Shown here: positions 35,494-44,062 of the stretch, one piece after another | Numbering within the stretch: the stretch's first letter is position 1 | Layout of the letters: every line of letters starts with the position of its first letter | From: Vibrio viridaestus | GTDB lineage: Bacteria; Pseudomonadota; Gammaproteobacteria; Enterobacterales; Vibrionaceae | DNA: 64,000 nt | Reading direction: 5' to 3' | NCBI RefSeq assembly: GCF_003856525.1 | Contig: NZ_RJVQ01000001.1 | Span: 186,001-250,000, forward strand | Position numbers and translations under genes: made by a program | The notes under the pieces: model-generated | Database searches by the model: none | What the model saw: the letters and a program-made list of their open reading frames with translations, nothing else | Told to the model about the DNA's origin: nothing

Positions 35494-35508
35494 GTCCACA
35501 TAGCGGAC
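35494..35508. promoter_or_regulatory. IclR-type operator candidate
   Basis: GTCCACATAGCGGAC, a 15-bp dyad of form GTCCRC-N3-GYGGAC, 26 bases before the MFS start and 88 bases from the iclR-type start. Form and place fit an IclR-family site. Confidence 0.5.
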
Positions 35509-35534
35509 AAATGGTGAGATAGTAAGGAGTCGCA

Positions 35535-36695
35535 ATGAGAGCAACATCTCCATTTACTGGTTTAATTCTTCTTTCCGTCGCATGTTTAACCATCATGGTT
35601 GGATGCGTCATTGTCCCAGGTCTTCCTTTGATAGCACAAAACCTCGGCGTAGAAAACGCTTCTAGTTGGTTAGTAACACTGCCTGCTCTTGGCGTCGTTG
35701 TTTTTGGACCACTCGCCGCCAAATTTATCGATAATCTGGGGTTATATAAAGGTCTGTGCGGCGGGTTATTTGCCTATGGAGGGTTAGGTGTAATTGGTGC
35801 GTTTATAACCAACATACCCTTGCTATTCGTTGATAGATTACTTTTGGGAGGCGCAACAGCCCTAGTCATGACATCGGGAACAGGTTTGATCTCGGAACTC
35901 TACAATGGCAGCCAAAGAATGAAAATGATAGCGCTGCAAGGTATGTCAATTGAGTTGGGAGGCGTTATATTTCTCTTTGTCGGTGGCATTTTAGCAACCC
36001 TCCATTGGTCTCTACCATTTGGTCTCTATTTATTTGCATGGCTCCTGCTCATCGCTGTAAAAGCATGTATAAAGGCTCCGCATACTCCGACTCGCTCTCA
36101 GCATAAAAAATTACCGTACGAAGCATCGGCAACCGTGCGTCTAACCTGGTTTGCCGCGCTATGCTCATTAATGGTCTTTTTCATGGCTATTATTTCTCTA
36201 CCCGACCGTCTTGCAACTATGAGACTCAACGAGTCCCAAACAGGATTGTTCCTTGCTTATATCTCCCTTGTCGCTGTTGCTGCGGCCTGGTTCATGCCGA
36301 AAGCTATTCACTTGTTCGGTGAAAGAAAAGTGTTACCTATAGCCTTTTTTCTATACGCTATTGGGCATACCTTATTTTTTTTCGCAACGAATACAAACCT
36401 AATGCTGGTGGGTGGATTTTTTATTGGTTTTGGATTCGGCTGGTCAGTCCCTCTAGTCAATCATATTATCGTGGACATTAGTCTGCCCGAATTTAGGGCG
36501 CGTAATTTGGCAAGATTATCAATGGCTATTTTTAGCGGACAGTTCCTATCTTCGTTTCTTACCTATATTCCTGTGGGTAAAAATGCTTTGTTTGCCATTA
36601 CAGCAGCGTTTTCTATTGCGATCAGTTTTATCGTATTTATTGGATTTACTAAATTTTCGAAGAAACAGAGCGTTAGTCAAACTAGTAACAGTTAA
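35535..36695 (+). CDS. MFS transporter
   Basis: 386 residues, twelve predicted helices (VIVPGLPLIAQNLGVENA after helix 1; ALGVVVFGPLAAKFIDNLG in place of motif A). AAGGAG lies five bases before the ATG. Divergent from the IclR regulator and probably regulated by it. Whether it exports or imports is not clear, and it could belong to the neighbouring amide/amino-alcohol locus. Confidence 0.88.
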   Translation: MRATSPFTGLILLSVACLTIMVGCVIVPGLPLIAQNLGVENASSWLVTLPALGVVVFGPLAAKFIDNLGLYKGLCGGLFAYGGLGVIGAFITNIPLLFVDRLLLGGATALVMTSGTGLISELYNGSQRMKMIALQGMSIELGGVIFLFVGGILATLHWSLPFGLYLFAWLLLIAVKACIKAPHTPTRSQHKKLPYEASATVRLTWFAALCSLMVFFMAIISLPDRLATMRLNESQTGLFLAYISLVAVAAAWFMPKAIHLFGERKVLPIAFFLYAIGHTLFFFATNTNLMLVGGFFIGFGFGWSVPLVNHIIVDISLPEFRARNLARLSMAIFSGQFLSSFLTYIPVGKNALFAITAAFSIAISFIVFIGFTKFSKKQSVSQTSNS

Positions 36696-36856
36696 TCCTC
36701 TGGCTTTAATTAACTTTATTGTTAATTAAAATTAATTGATCTTGGGAATGTATCTTTATTTTTAAATTCATAGGGTAATTTTTACACAATATTGACGTAT
36801 TCAGAATGCCATACGAAAAAACTAAATTTCCTTTATCTCAATAACAGAGAATAACA

Positions 36857-38455
36857 ATGAAATTTAAATCGTTTTTTAAACGTCAGTGGTCTCCGGCAGC
36901 AAGAATTCTCTTGTTGCCAATCGTGTCTCTCTTATCTGTCGCCGCTCATGCAGCAACAGAAACCTGTTCTTCAACACCAACATCAGGCAATACCTATTAT
37001 ATTGTTAACAAAGGATCGGGGCTCGCTCTCGATGTTAACACTAACGATTCTACATCAGCACCTAACGTCATAACTTATGAATACTGGGCCCCAAATAATC
37101 AGAAATTTGTTTTGACCAAGCAAAGCGATAATTATTGGACCATCAAATCCGTTTATAACAGTAAGGTATTAGACGTATTAAACTCCTCAACTTCGGATGG
37201 AGCCAATGTATTGGTTTACTCTGACTGGAGCGGTGATAACCAACGTTGGGAACTTAAAGCTCAGTCATCTGGCGGTTTCAAAATCGTTAACAAAAATTCT
37301 CAGAAATCTCTCACGGTGGGAGGCTCAACTAACGGTTCCAATGTTTATCAAAACGATGACCAGTCTTTAAGCTCGCAAAGATGGTATATCAATCCGGTGA
37401 GCGGTTCATGTGGTGATTCCGACTCGGACTTAGTGGGCTTCGCGGCTCAATCTGGTGATGATGGCCTGAGCACCACCACTGGCGGGTCAGCTGGCAGTAC
37501 GATTACAGTATCAAGTTGTAGTGCCCTTACTTCTGTACTGACTTCGAGTTCAGCTTACGTTATCCAAATTCCAGACAATACAACGATCGACTGTAGAACA
37601 TCCGACAGAACAGTAGCTGCCTGTGCTCTTGATTGTGCGACTTGGGGTGACGATGGCAAGACGTGGTATCGCATACCCACCAGCTCACAAAGTTGTAGCG
37701 ATCTGGGTAGCAGCAGTAACAGCACCGTCAACGTCACACGCAATGAATCGACGATTTATGTAAAATCGAATAAAACACTTGTTGGATTGGGCAGCGGTTC
37801 GAAACTTATTGGGGCGAACCTGTACCTTAGCGGTGTTGAAAACGTCATAGTGAAAAACCTGACGATTTCCAATATCAACCCTGCTCTTGTTGAAGCAGGA
37901 GATGGTATTACCGTCAACGATAGCACCCACGTATGGGTCGACCACGTTGCGTTTAGCAAAATAAGTGATGGCTATATAGATGTCGATGAAAGTGAGAATG
38001 TTACTCTGAGTTGGAACCGCTTCTACGGATACAACGCAGAAGTCTGTGCAAATCAGCATTGGTACACTCACCTAATTCAAGACTCTCAAGTCACCTTCCA
38101 TCATAACTTTTGGGATACAGCGGCAGGTCGTAATCCGAAGATTGACGGTTCAAAGGCACGGGTTCATCTATTCAATAACTATTGGAAAGACATTACCTAT
38201 TTCTCAATCGGGGCCGATGACAGTGCAGAAGTGTTAGTCGAAAATAACTACTTTGAAAATAGCGCACGTCCACAATGGAATATGGGCTCAGCCTATTTTG
38301 AGGCATCAGGGAATACTTACACTGGCGCGTCTTCTACATCTCAATATATCGACAGTGGCGCAACGGTGTTCAGCGATATTGATATGTATGATTACACCTT
38401 AGAATCGGCCAGCTCTCTTGGGAGTGAAGTCGACGGTGGTACAGGTCCACAATAA
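36857..38455 (+). CDS. Secreted pectate lyase (PL1) with N-terminal ricin-type lectin domain
   Basis: 532 residues. Signal peptide 1-32 ending AHA. A beta-trefoil lectin at about 42-182 shows three QxF/QxW repeats (NNQKFVL, DNQRWEL, SSQRWYI). The C-terminal part (about 190-520) is polysaccharide lyase family 1: GDGITVND, WVDH (360-363), SDGYIDVDE calcium region, GRNPKIDG with the expected catalytic Arg425. A Cys-rich insert lies at 245-282. Cleaves polygalacturonate by beta-elimination outside the cell; the lectin may anchor it to galactose-rich polymer. Ends in a strong terminator. Confidence 0.9.
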   Translation: MKFKSFFKRQWSPAARILLLPIVSLLSVAAHAATETCSSTPTSGNTYYIVNKGSGLALDVNTNDSTSAPNVITYEYWAPNNQKFVLTKQSDNYWTIKSVYNSKVLDVLNSSTSDGANVLVYSDWSGDNQRWELKAQSSGGFKIVNKNSQKSLTVGGSTNGSNVYQNDDQSLSSQRWYINPVSGSCGDSDSDLVGFAAQSGDDGLSTTTGGSAGSTITVSSCSALTSVLTSSSAYVIQIPDNTTIDCRTSDRTVAACALDCATWGDDGKTWYRIPTSSQSCSDLGSSSNSTVNVTRNESTIYVKSNKTLVGLGSGSKLIGANLYLSGVENVIVKNLTISNINPALVEAGDGITVNDSTHVWVDHVAFSKISDGYIDVDESENVTLSWNRFYGYNAEVCANQHWYTHLIQDSQVTFHHNFWDTAAGRNPKIDGSKARVHLFNNYWKDITYFSIGADDSAEVLVENNYFENSARPQWNMGSAYFEASGNTYTGASSTSQYIDSGATVFSDIDMYDYTLESASSLGSEVDGGTGPQ

Positions 38456-38474
38456 GCGTTCAACGTTCGTCAGG

Positions 38475-38500
38475 AAAAGCCACACCAAGTGGCTTTTTCT
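38475..38500 (+). terminator. Rho-independent terminator of the pectate lyase gene
   Basis: AAAAGCCAC / GTGGCTTTT stem with loop ACCAA and a following T run. Confidence 0.9.
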
Positions 38501-38662
38501 CCCTATCTTAGTTCAACCAGTCCCATATAAGTGCATTTAAAGCCAATATTCCGAGTACAAAGATTACTTAAGCCGTTATCTTACTTTGCCTACGTAAACC
38601 TCTGAAGTTATGGCACAAATATTGTTTCTATCTAGATAACTCACGACAAAGGACTGCGCACC

Positions 38663-39919
38663 ATGAACGGAAATAATGACTACCCTCTAAGTGAAGTGCC
38701 CCAGCAAAACCGCAAAGGGCTTATATCGATGGCCGCTGTATTGCTCGGATTTACCTTTTTTACGTCAACAATGTGGGCTGGCGGTAGCCTAGGAACCGCC
38801 TTTTCAATCACGGACCTGATGCCCGTATTAATTGTAGGAAACCTCATTTTAGGAATATACGCTGCCGCATTAGGATATATCGCTTATAAAACTGGGCTGA
38901 ATACGGTACTTTTAGGTCGATATTGCTTTGGAGAAGTCGGCAGTAAGTTATCGGATTTTGTCCTTGGTTTTACACAAATTGGCTGGTATGCATGGGGCGT
39001 AGCAACAATCGCTATTGTCTTAACTAAACTCTGTGGCCTAGATGCAAGCTGGGAAGTTCCACTCATGATTGTATTTGGGTTTGGCTTTTGTATTTCAGCC
39101 TCAATCGGTTATCGGGCAATGGAGATCATATCCAAAATTTCAGTCCCCCTTATGTTGGTCTTTATCGGTATCTGCTTCTACAAAGGGTTTATTGATGCGC
39201 AAGGCATTGCGGGACTAGTCGGGATTCAACCTAAAGATAATATGACTTTCAGTGCAGCAGTTACTGTAGTTATCGGCACTTTCATCAGTGGTGGTACACA
39301 GGCAACCAACTGGAGCCGCTTTTCAAAAACAGGTAAAACGGCCGTTATAGCCACTCTGTTAGCCTTTTTTATCGGCAATGGGCTGATGATTTTCGTTGGC
39401 GCCTTTGGTGCAATGATTTATCAGCAATCGGATATTGTCGATGTTCTCGTAGCTCAGGGATTTATGCTGACCGCTGTATTAATGCTGTTTGCCAATATCT
39501 GGACGACACAAGACAACACCATCTATAACTTCGCGGCGGCGGGTTGTAATTTATTCCGTACAGAGAAACGCCGCTTGATTACCATCGTTGGTGCTGGAAT
39601 CGGTACACTACTAGCTATCTTTGGTATGTATAACTACCTGATTCCGTTTTTAGTATTACTCGGTACGTTTATCCCACCTATTGGCGCAATAATCATGACC
39701 AATTTCTGGTTGGTTCATAAAGGAAATCCACCAAAGTTGAATTCAGCTTCTCTACCAGCCTTTGATTCTCAGGGACTATCTGCTTATATTCTGGGTTCGG
39801 CTGCGGCTTACGCGTCACCATGGATGCCGCCTATTATTGGTATGGTCACCGCATCAATTTGTTATGCAATCCTCGTTTCTGTGTTTTCAACACGAGGTAA
39901 CGCAGCAAGAGTAAGCTAA
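38663..39919 (+). CDS. codB: Cytosine permease (NCS1 family)
   Basis: 418 residues, twelve helices. The CodB features are clear: VPQQNRKGLISMAAVLLGFTFF near the start, GRYCFGEVGSKLSDF, and TNFWLVHKG near the end. Imports cytosine with protons or sodium. A deaminase gene follows by 71 bases, so this is the codBA pair for cytosine salvage. Confidence 0.95.
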   Translation: MNGNNDYPLSEVPQQNRKGLISMAAVLLGFTFFTSTMWAGGSLGTAFSITDLMPVLIVGNLILGIYAAALGYIAYKTGLNTVLLGRYCFGEVGSKLSDFVLGFTQIGWYAWGVATIAIVLTKLCGLDASWEVPLMIVFGFGFCISASIGYRAMEIISKISVPLMLVFIGICFYKGFIDAQGIAGLVGIQPKDNMTFSAAVTVVIGTFISGGTQATNWSRFSKTGKTAVIATLLAFFIGNGLMIFVGAFGAMIYQQSDIVDVLVAQGFMLTAVLMLFANIWTTQDNTIYNFAAAGCNLFRTEKRRLITIVGAGIGTLLAIFGMYNYLIPFLVLLGTFIPPIGAIIMTNFWLVHKGNPPKLNSASLPAFDSQGLSAYILGSAAAYASPWMPPIIGMVTASICYAILVSVFSTRGNAARVS

Positions 39920-39944
39920 AATTTAACTCAATCAACCATAAAAT

Positions 39945-39968
39945 GTCCGGTGCGAATAGACACCGGAC
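39945..39968 (+). other. Perfect 8-bp hairpin in the codB-codA gap
   Basis: GTCCGGTG / CACCGGAC with an 8-base loop, followed by AT-rich sequence without T run, 22 bases before the codA start. Possibly a transcript-stability or attenuation element. Confidence 0.4.
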
Positions 39969-39990
39969 TTATAATAACAAGGGGAAGCTT

Positions 39991-41235
39991 ATGAAAATTA
40001 TAAATGCCCGCCTTCGTCACCATCCTGAACTCTTCACGATTCATTGTTCTAATGGCATTTTTACCAAAATTGAAAAGCAGCCAAACCTATTAGATGAAGA
40101 AGCTGATATAAACGCCAACAGCCAACTCCTTTGTGCTCCCTTTGTCGAACCGCATATTCATCTTGATGCGGTATTAACCGCCGGAGAACCTCGATGGAAT
40201 AAGAGCGGAACATTGTTTGAAGGAATTGAATGCTGGGCTGAACGTAAAGAAATGCTCAGTATTGAAGATGTTCAATCACGAGTCATGAAAGCTGCAGAGC
40301 TTCTGATTCGTAATGGAGTCCAACATATCAGAACTCATGTTGATGTGACTGATCCTTCACTCACCGCATTAAAAGCCATCGTCCCATTAAAAGAAAAGCT
40401 TACGCCATACCTGGATTTGCAAATTGTCGCATTTCCTCAAGAAGGCATTCTGTCATTTCCTAACGGAAAAGAGTTAATGCAAGAAGCGCTAGAAATTGGT
40501 GCCGATGTTGTAGGAGGTATACCCCACTTCGAGTTCACCCGTGAATATGGCGTCGAATCGATGCGTTGGGTTGTCGAACTAGCTAAGCAACACAATAAAT
40601 TAGTCGATGTACACTGTGACGAGATTGACGACGGTAATTCACGTTTCCTCGAGGTTCTTGCTACTGCAGCACTGGAAAGTGGTATGGCAGATAAAGTCAC
40701 GGCTAGCCACACGGTCGCAATGCATTCATACAACAACGCCTACTGTTCTAAGCTCTTTCGGTTGTTGAAAAAGTCCGAAATTAACTTCGTCTCGTGTCCG
40801 ACAGAGAATACACATCTACAGGGTCGATTTGATACGTTTCCTAAACGACGTGGTATTACGCGCGTTAAAGAACTGCGAAATGCAGGTATCACGGTTGCTT
40901 TGGCTCAGGATTCAATCCAAGACCCTTGGTACAGTCTTGGTAATGGCAAGCTTCTGCGTCAAGTCGATTTCGCTCTTCACGCATGCCATATGATGGGCTA
41001 TGACGATTTTAAAACCGCTCTAGACTTCATTACTGATAATGGTGCTAAAGTCATGCATCTATGCGAGCAATATGGCATTGGTATCGGCAAACCGGCTAAC
41101 TTTATTATTCTTCAGGGTGAGGATGATGTATCGGTCATTCGGGAACAAGCCGAAGTGCTGTGGTCTGTACGTAAAGGTAAAGTCCTTATAAAACGTAAGC
41201 CATCAGTTTTACTCCAAGACATTGAATTCCAATAA
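39991..41235 (+). CDS. codA: Cytosine deaminase-like amidohydrolase
   Basis: 414 residues from ATG 39991, with AAGGGGAAG directly upstream; the longer frame from 39943 crosses a hairpin. Amidohydrolase metal site: H55 and H57 in EPHIHLD, His in VDVHCDEIDD, His in ASHTVAMHSY, Asp in LAQDSIQDPW. The last motif fits CodA. Converts cytosine to uracil in the cytoplasm, downstream of codB. Some CodA homologues act on other heterocycles such as isocytosine or creatinine, so the exact substrate is a family inference. Confidence 0.94.
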   Translation: MKIINARLRHHPELFTIHCSNGIFTKIEKQPNLLDEEADINANSQLLCAPFVEPHIHLDAVLTAGEPRWNKSGTLFEGIECWAERKEMLSIEDVQSRVMKAAELLIRNGVQHIRTHVDVTDPSLTALKAIVPLKEKLTPYLDLQIVAFPQEGILSFPNGKELMQEALEIGADVVGGIPHFEFTREYGVESMRWVVELAKQHNKLVDVHCDEIDDGNSRFLEVLATAALESGMADKVTASHTVAMHSYNNAYCSKLFRLLKKSEINFVSCPTENTHLQGRFDTFPKRRGITRVKELRNAGITVALAQDSIQDPWYSLGNGKLLRQVDFALHACHMMGYDDFKTALDFITDNGAKVMHLCEQYGIGIGKPANFIILQGEDDVSVIREQAEVLWSVRKGKVLIKRKPSVLLQDIEFQ

Positions 41236-41541
41236 GAACTTAATTGAATAGCGAGCATTGAAAAGGTTAAACAATCGCTGAATTTATGCTCGCTAATTCC
41301 TGAACTTACCAAGGTTGCATAAGGGTAATAATAAATTAAACTAAAAAATCCTATCTATTTTATAGATTACGTGTAAAGTGTACCCAGCTCTGAACATGAG
41401 CTATTGATGAATCATTGAGTCCAAGTCTCTACTAAGTTTATTTCCGAATCTCTTTTCGTTATTCAACTCCTGCGGCAACTTTTTCTTTATCTTCCATTAA
41501 ATAGCCTCTATTTGGAACTTTAAATTATTAATGAGGTTTTT
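41236..41541. other. Intergenic region, 3' structure and cold-shock gene leader
   Basis: 306 bases with no gene. Near the left end AGCGAGCAT (41250-41258) pairs with ATGCTCGCT (41286-41294), a 9-bp long-loop stem that may end the codA transcript. The right 150 bases are AT-rich and likely the long untranslated leader typical of cspA-type genes. Confidence 0.4.
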
Positions 41542-41754
41542 ATGTCAAACAAAACAACAGGTTCCGTAAAGTGGTTTAACGAAACAAAAGGGTTTGGGTT
41601 CATCACTCCAGATAACGGTAGCGCAGACCTATTCGTTCATTTCAATTCAATAGTATCTGAAGGCTTCAAAACGCTTTTAGAGGGTCAGAAGGTCAGCTTC
41701 ACTGTTGAGCAAGGTAAGAAAGGCCCGAACGCTACAAATATAACAATTATATAA
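41542..41754 (+). CDS. Cold-shock protein, CspA family
   Basis: 70 residues, the usual length. RNA-binding motifs RNP1 (KGFGFI) and RNP2 (LFVHF) flank a five-strand OB fold; [14 protein letters not shown] is diagnostic. An RNA chaperone for cold or stationary-phase adaptation. A small basic-protein gene follows by 34 bases with its own ribosome site. Confidence 0.95.
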   Translation: MSNKTTGSVKWFNETKGFGFITPDNGSADLFVHFNSIVSEGFKTLLEGQKVSFTVEQGKKGPNATNITII

Positions 41755-41788
41755 CCCACCTTTAATATCGTCTTCCAAAGGAAAACCT

Positions 41789-42013
41789 ATGAGAAAACCA
41801 AGACCTAAACCGGGTAGAAAACAAGAAAAAATGAAAGAAAAAGCTTGGAAAAATGGCTGTGAAGCTAAGTTTGAGCAAATGGTAGCAAACTACCATAAAG
41901 AAAAAGAAGTTCTCGCTTCAATGGAAGAAGGCTCAGATGAGTACAATAAGCAGAAAAAGCACTGTGATTCTCTCTTCGCAAGCGCCGAAAAATTCTTTTC
42001 TCAGTATCAGTAA
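41789..42013 (+). CDS. Small highly charged protein, 74 residues
   Basis: Family not recognised. The N-terminus is strongly basic (MRKPRPKPGRKQEKMKEKAW), the rest a predicted helix rich in Lys and Glu, which could bind nucleic acid or ribosomes. It follows the cold-shock gene by 34 bases and has AAAGGAAAA upstream. Co-transcription with the cold-shock gene is likely. Confidence 0.7.
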   Translation: MRKPRPKPGRKQEKMKEKAWKNGCEAKFEQMVANYHKEKEVLASMEEGSDEYNKQKKHCDSLFASAEKFFSQYQ

Positions 42014-42242
42014 ATAATTTGCACATAGCTTTTCAGGCAAGCCGCCTAACCGAGCGGCCCTATTTTATATAGGGTCACTTAACCATTCTGACAATATCGT
42101 CATCACACTTCATCTTCTAATTAAAGCGTTTCGAATCATATAAACCACTGTTTTTGCAATCTTAAAAAGACACTTTCAATAGGTATTCACTCTAGCGTCC
42201 CTCGTGTTAGCCTATCAATATGCTTTTAATTGAGTATTCATT

Positions 42243-42827
42243 ATGAAGAAGTGTTTAGTCGTTATCGCTCACCCCTTAAGAAATAGTCTTTGTCAATATA
42301 TCGCAGAACATACAATCGAGCATCTGGTTGGGAAAGGTTATACTGTCTCGGTCAAAGATTTGTATCAGCAAGGATTCAACCCAACATTAAATTCAACCGA
42401 ACGTGAAAGCTATTATAGAGACGAGTTTGATAGTTCAGACATCCTAGAGGATATAAATGAACTCAAACAGACAGAGTTTCTAGTGCTAATTTTTCCAACA
42501 TGGTGGTTTGGGTTTCCCGCGATTTTGAAAGGTTGGTTTGACCGTGTTTGGGCTCCTACGCATGCGTATAATCACGCATCCGATCTTGGAGCGATACAAC
42601 CCTGCCTAGATAATCTAAAGCAAGTCTATGCTATTACAACACTTGGCTCGCCTTGGTGGGTCGATGTTTTTGTCCTTTGGAAACCTGTCTATAGAACGCT
42701 AAAAATAGCGTTATTAGGAGCCTGCACTAAAAAGTGTCGATTTCAGATGTTATCTCTTTATAAAAGCGAGAATGCTCCACCTGATCGTGTAGAAAAATTC
42801 CTGAGGAAAATACGATCTAAAATTTAA
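42243..42827 (+). CDS. NAD(P)H-dependent flavodoxin-fold oxidoreductase (quinone reductase group)
   Basis: 194 residues of the NQO1/KefF/MdaB-type fold. CLVVIAHPLRNSLCQYIAEH gives the FMN phosphate loop, and FPTWWFGFPAILKGWFDRVW is the family signature near residues 82-101. Probably reduces quinones by two electrons to avoid semiquinone stress. It stands alone with no clear operon. Confidence 0.88.
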   Translation: MKKCLVVIAHPLRNSLCQYIAEHTIEHLVGKGYTVSVKDLYQQGFNPTLNSTERESYYRDEFDSSDILEDINELKQTEFLVLIFPTWWFGFPAILKGWFDRVWAPTHAYNHASDLGAIQPCLDNLKQVYAITTLGSPWWVDVFVLWKPVYRTLKIALLGACTKKCRFQMLSLYKSENAPPDRVEKFLRKIRSKI

Positions 42828-42876
42828 TTCGTCCGCTCTGGATAATTATCATCTAGGGATTAGCTTCAAGGGGTAA

Positions 42877-43017
42877 CAGTGTGAATGTTCGACATGCTTT
42901 ATCCATAGTGCTATCAATCAAATCGGAATTAAGTGTGAATATGGTAAAGTGGCTAGTTCAATATTTGATGAAGATTATATTGTCCCTAAACATATATCAA
43001 AATTAGAGAAGCTCTAA
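42877..43017 (+). pseudogene. Possible gene remnant without a start codon
   Basis: 46 open codons reading like protein (CECSTCFIHSAINQIG ... EYGKVASSIFDEDYIVPKH), directly preceded by TAA and without ATG, GTG or TTG until late in the frame. It may be the tail of a decayed gene. Could also be chance. Confidence 0.2.
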
Positions 43018-43073
43018 TATTATCGTGGTTACAGATGGAACGACCTAATGACACTTTATAAGGACATAAACGG

Positions 43074-43382
43074 ATGCTGGAGTTAAAGCCCAACTGCGAA
43101 TGCTGCGATAAAGATCTGCCACCAGAGTCAACCGAAGCGATGATCTGTAGCTTTGAGTGCACGTTCTGTGAGGATTGTGTTGAACACATCTTAGAGAACG
43201 TCTGCCCCAACTGCGGTGGAGGCTTAACACCAAGACCAATCCGTCCTAAACTAGCCAGAAGAATTGGCGTCAGTTTCGCCGAACGTCCCGCATCCAAAAA
43301 CCGTGTTGTAACCAATTACACAATCGAAGAAATTAAATCGTTCGCCGCTAGCGTTAAACATATTAAGCCGCAAGAGAGGTAG
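43074..43382 (+). CDS. DUF1272 small zinc-ribbon-like protein
   Basis: 102 residues. The DUF1272 pattern MLELKPNCECCDKDLPPEST and ICSFECTFCEDCVE, ending NVCPNCGGGL, gives eight or more Cys in CxxC pairs, so a zinc-binding fold is expected. No function is established for the family. AAGGA precedes the ATG by nine bases. Ends in a hairpin. Confidence 0.88.
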   Translation: MLELKPNCECCDKDLPPESTEAMICSFECTFCEDCVEHILENVCPNCGGGLTPRPIRPKLARRIGVSFAERPASKNRVVTNYTIEEIKSFAASVKHIKPQER

Positions 43383-43398
43383 GATAAACCACCTCTCT
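43373..43398. terminator. Hairpin between DUF1272 and isochorismatase-type genes
   Basis: AGAGAGGT / ACCTCTCT stem with a 10-base loop covering the DUF1272 stop, between convergent genes. No long T run. Confidence 0.5.
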
Positions 43399-43420
43399 CA
43401 AGAAAAACGTGGTCTCACCA

Positions 43421-43945
43421 TTATGCTTTTAAGGCGTTGCTGACAGAAAGAATCGGAACCCGGTTAGAAATGGCATTGATGGCGAGATGATGAATCATTG
43501 GATCGGTTGTGGTGCAGCAATCGGCAACGATTGAAACTCGGTATTTCTCAGCACTCTTAGAGAGTACAGTGTGCGTGACACAGTTTTGCGTCATCATTCC
43601 ACAAACCAGTAGCTCTTTCGTTCCTAATTGACTCAGATATTCTTCTAATTGGGTTTTGTAAAAGCTATCAGCATACTGTTTCTCAATTATTTTTGCATTT
43701 CGACATAGGCGCAGAATATCCTCGCAGATCTCTGCACCAAAGCTGTCTTTTTCAAAGAATTTAGCCTCTCCCGCTGGTGCTAAAGAAATATGTTGAACTA
43801 GGCAAATAGGTATGCCTTTCTCAATCGCATCACAAATCAATTCATTGGTGTTTCGCAACACCTCTAATGTATTCCAAAGAGGGAAACGTCCCTCTGGAAG
43901 ATAATCATTCTGAAAATCTATAATAAGTAGAGCTTGTGTATTCAT
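43421..43945 (-). CDS. Isochorismatase-family cysteine hydrolase
   Basis: 174 residues. Catalytic triad of the family visible as Asp10 in IIDFQNDY, a Lys (K89 or K97) and Cys122 in VCGMMTQNCVTHT. Such enzymes hydrolyse small amides (nicotinamide, biuret, ureidoacrylate) or the vinyl ether of isochorismate; the Cys points to amide hydrolysis. It is divergent from a GlxA-type regulator, which probably controls it. Confidence 0.9.
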   Translation of the reverse strand: MNTQALLIIDFQNDYLPEGRFPLWNTLEVLRNTNELICDAIEKGIPICLVQHISLAPAGEAKFFEKDSFGAEICEDILRLCRNAKIIEKQYADSFYKTQLEEYLSQLGTKELLVCGMMTQNCVTHTVLSKSAEKYRVSIVADCCTTTDPMIHHLAINAISNRVPILSVSNALKA

Positions 43946-44062
43946 AGGACCGTATCCTTTTCATCGATAATTAGAAAATAGATTATGGATACTTGGTCTT
44001 ATATGTGGCAGAGGCTAAAATGACACAAAATAGGCAATAAACGACAGATCCAATTTAAAAGC

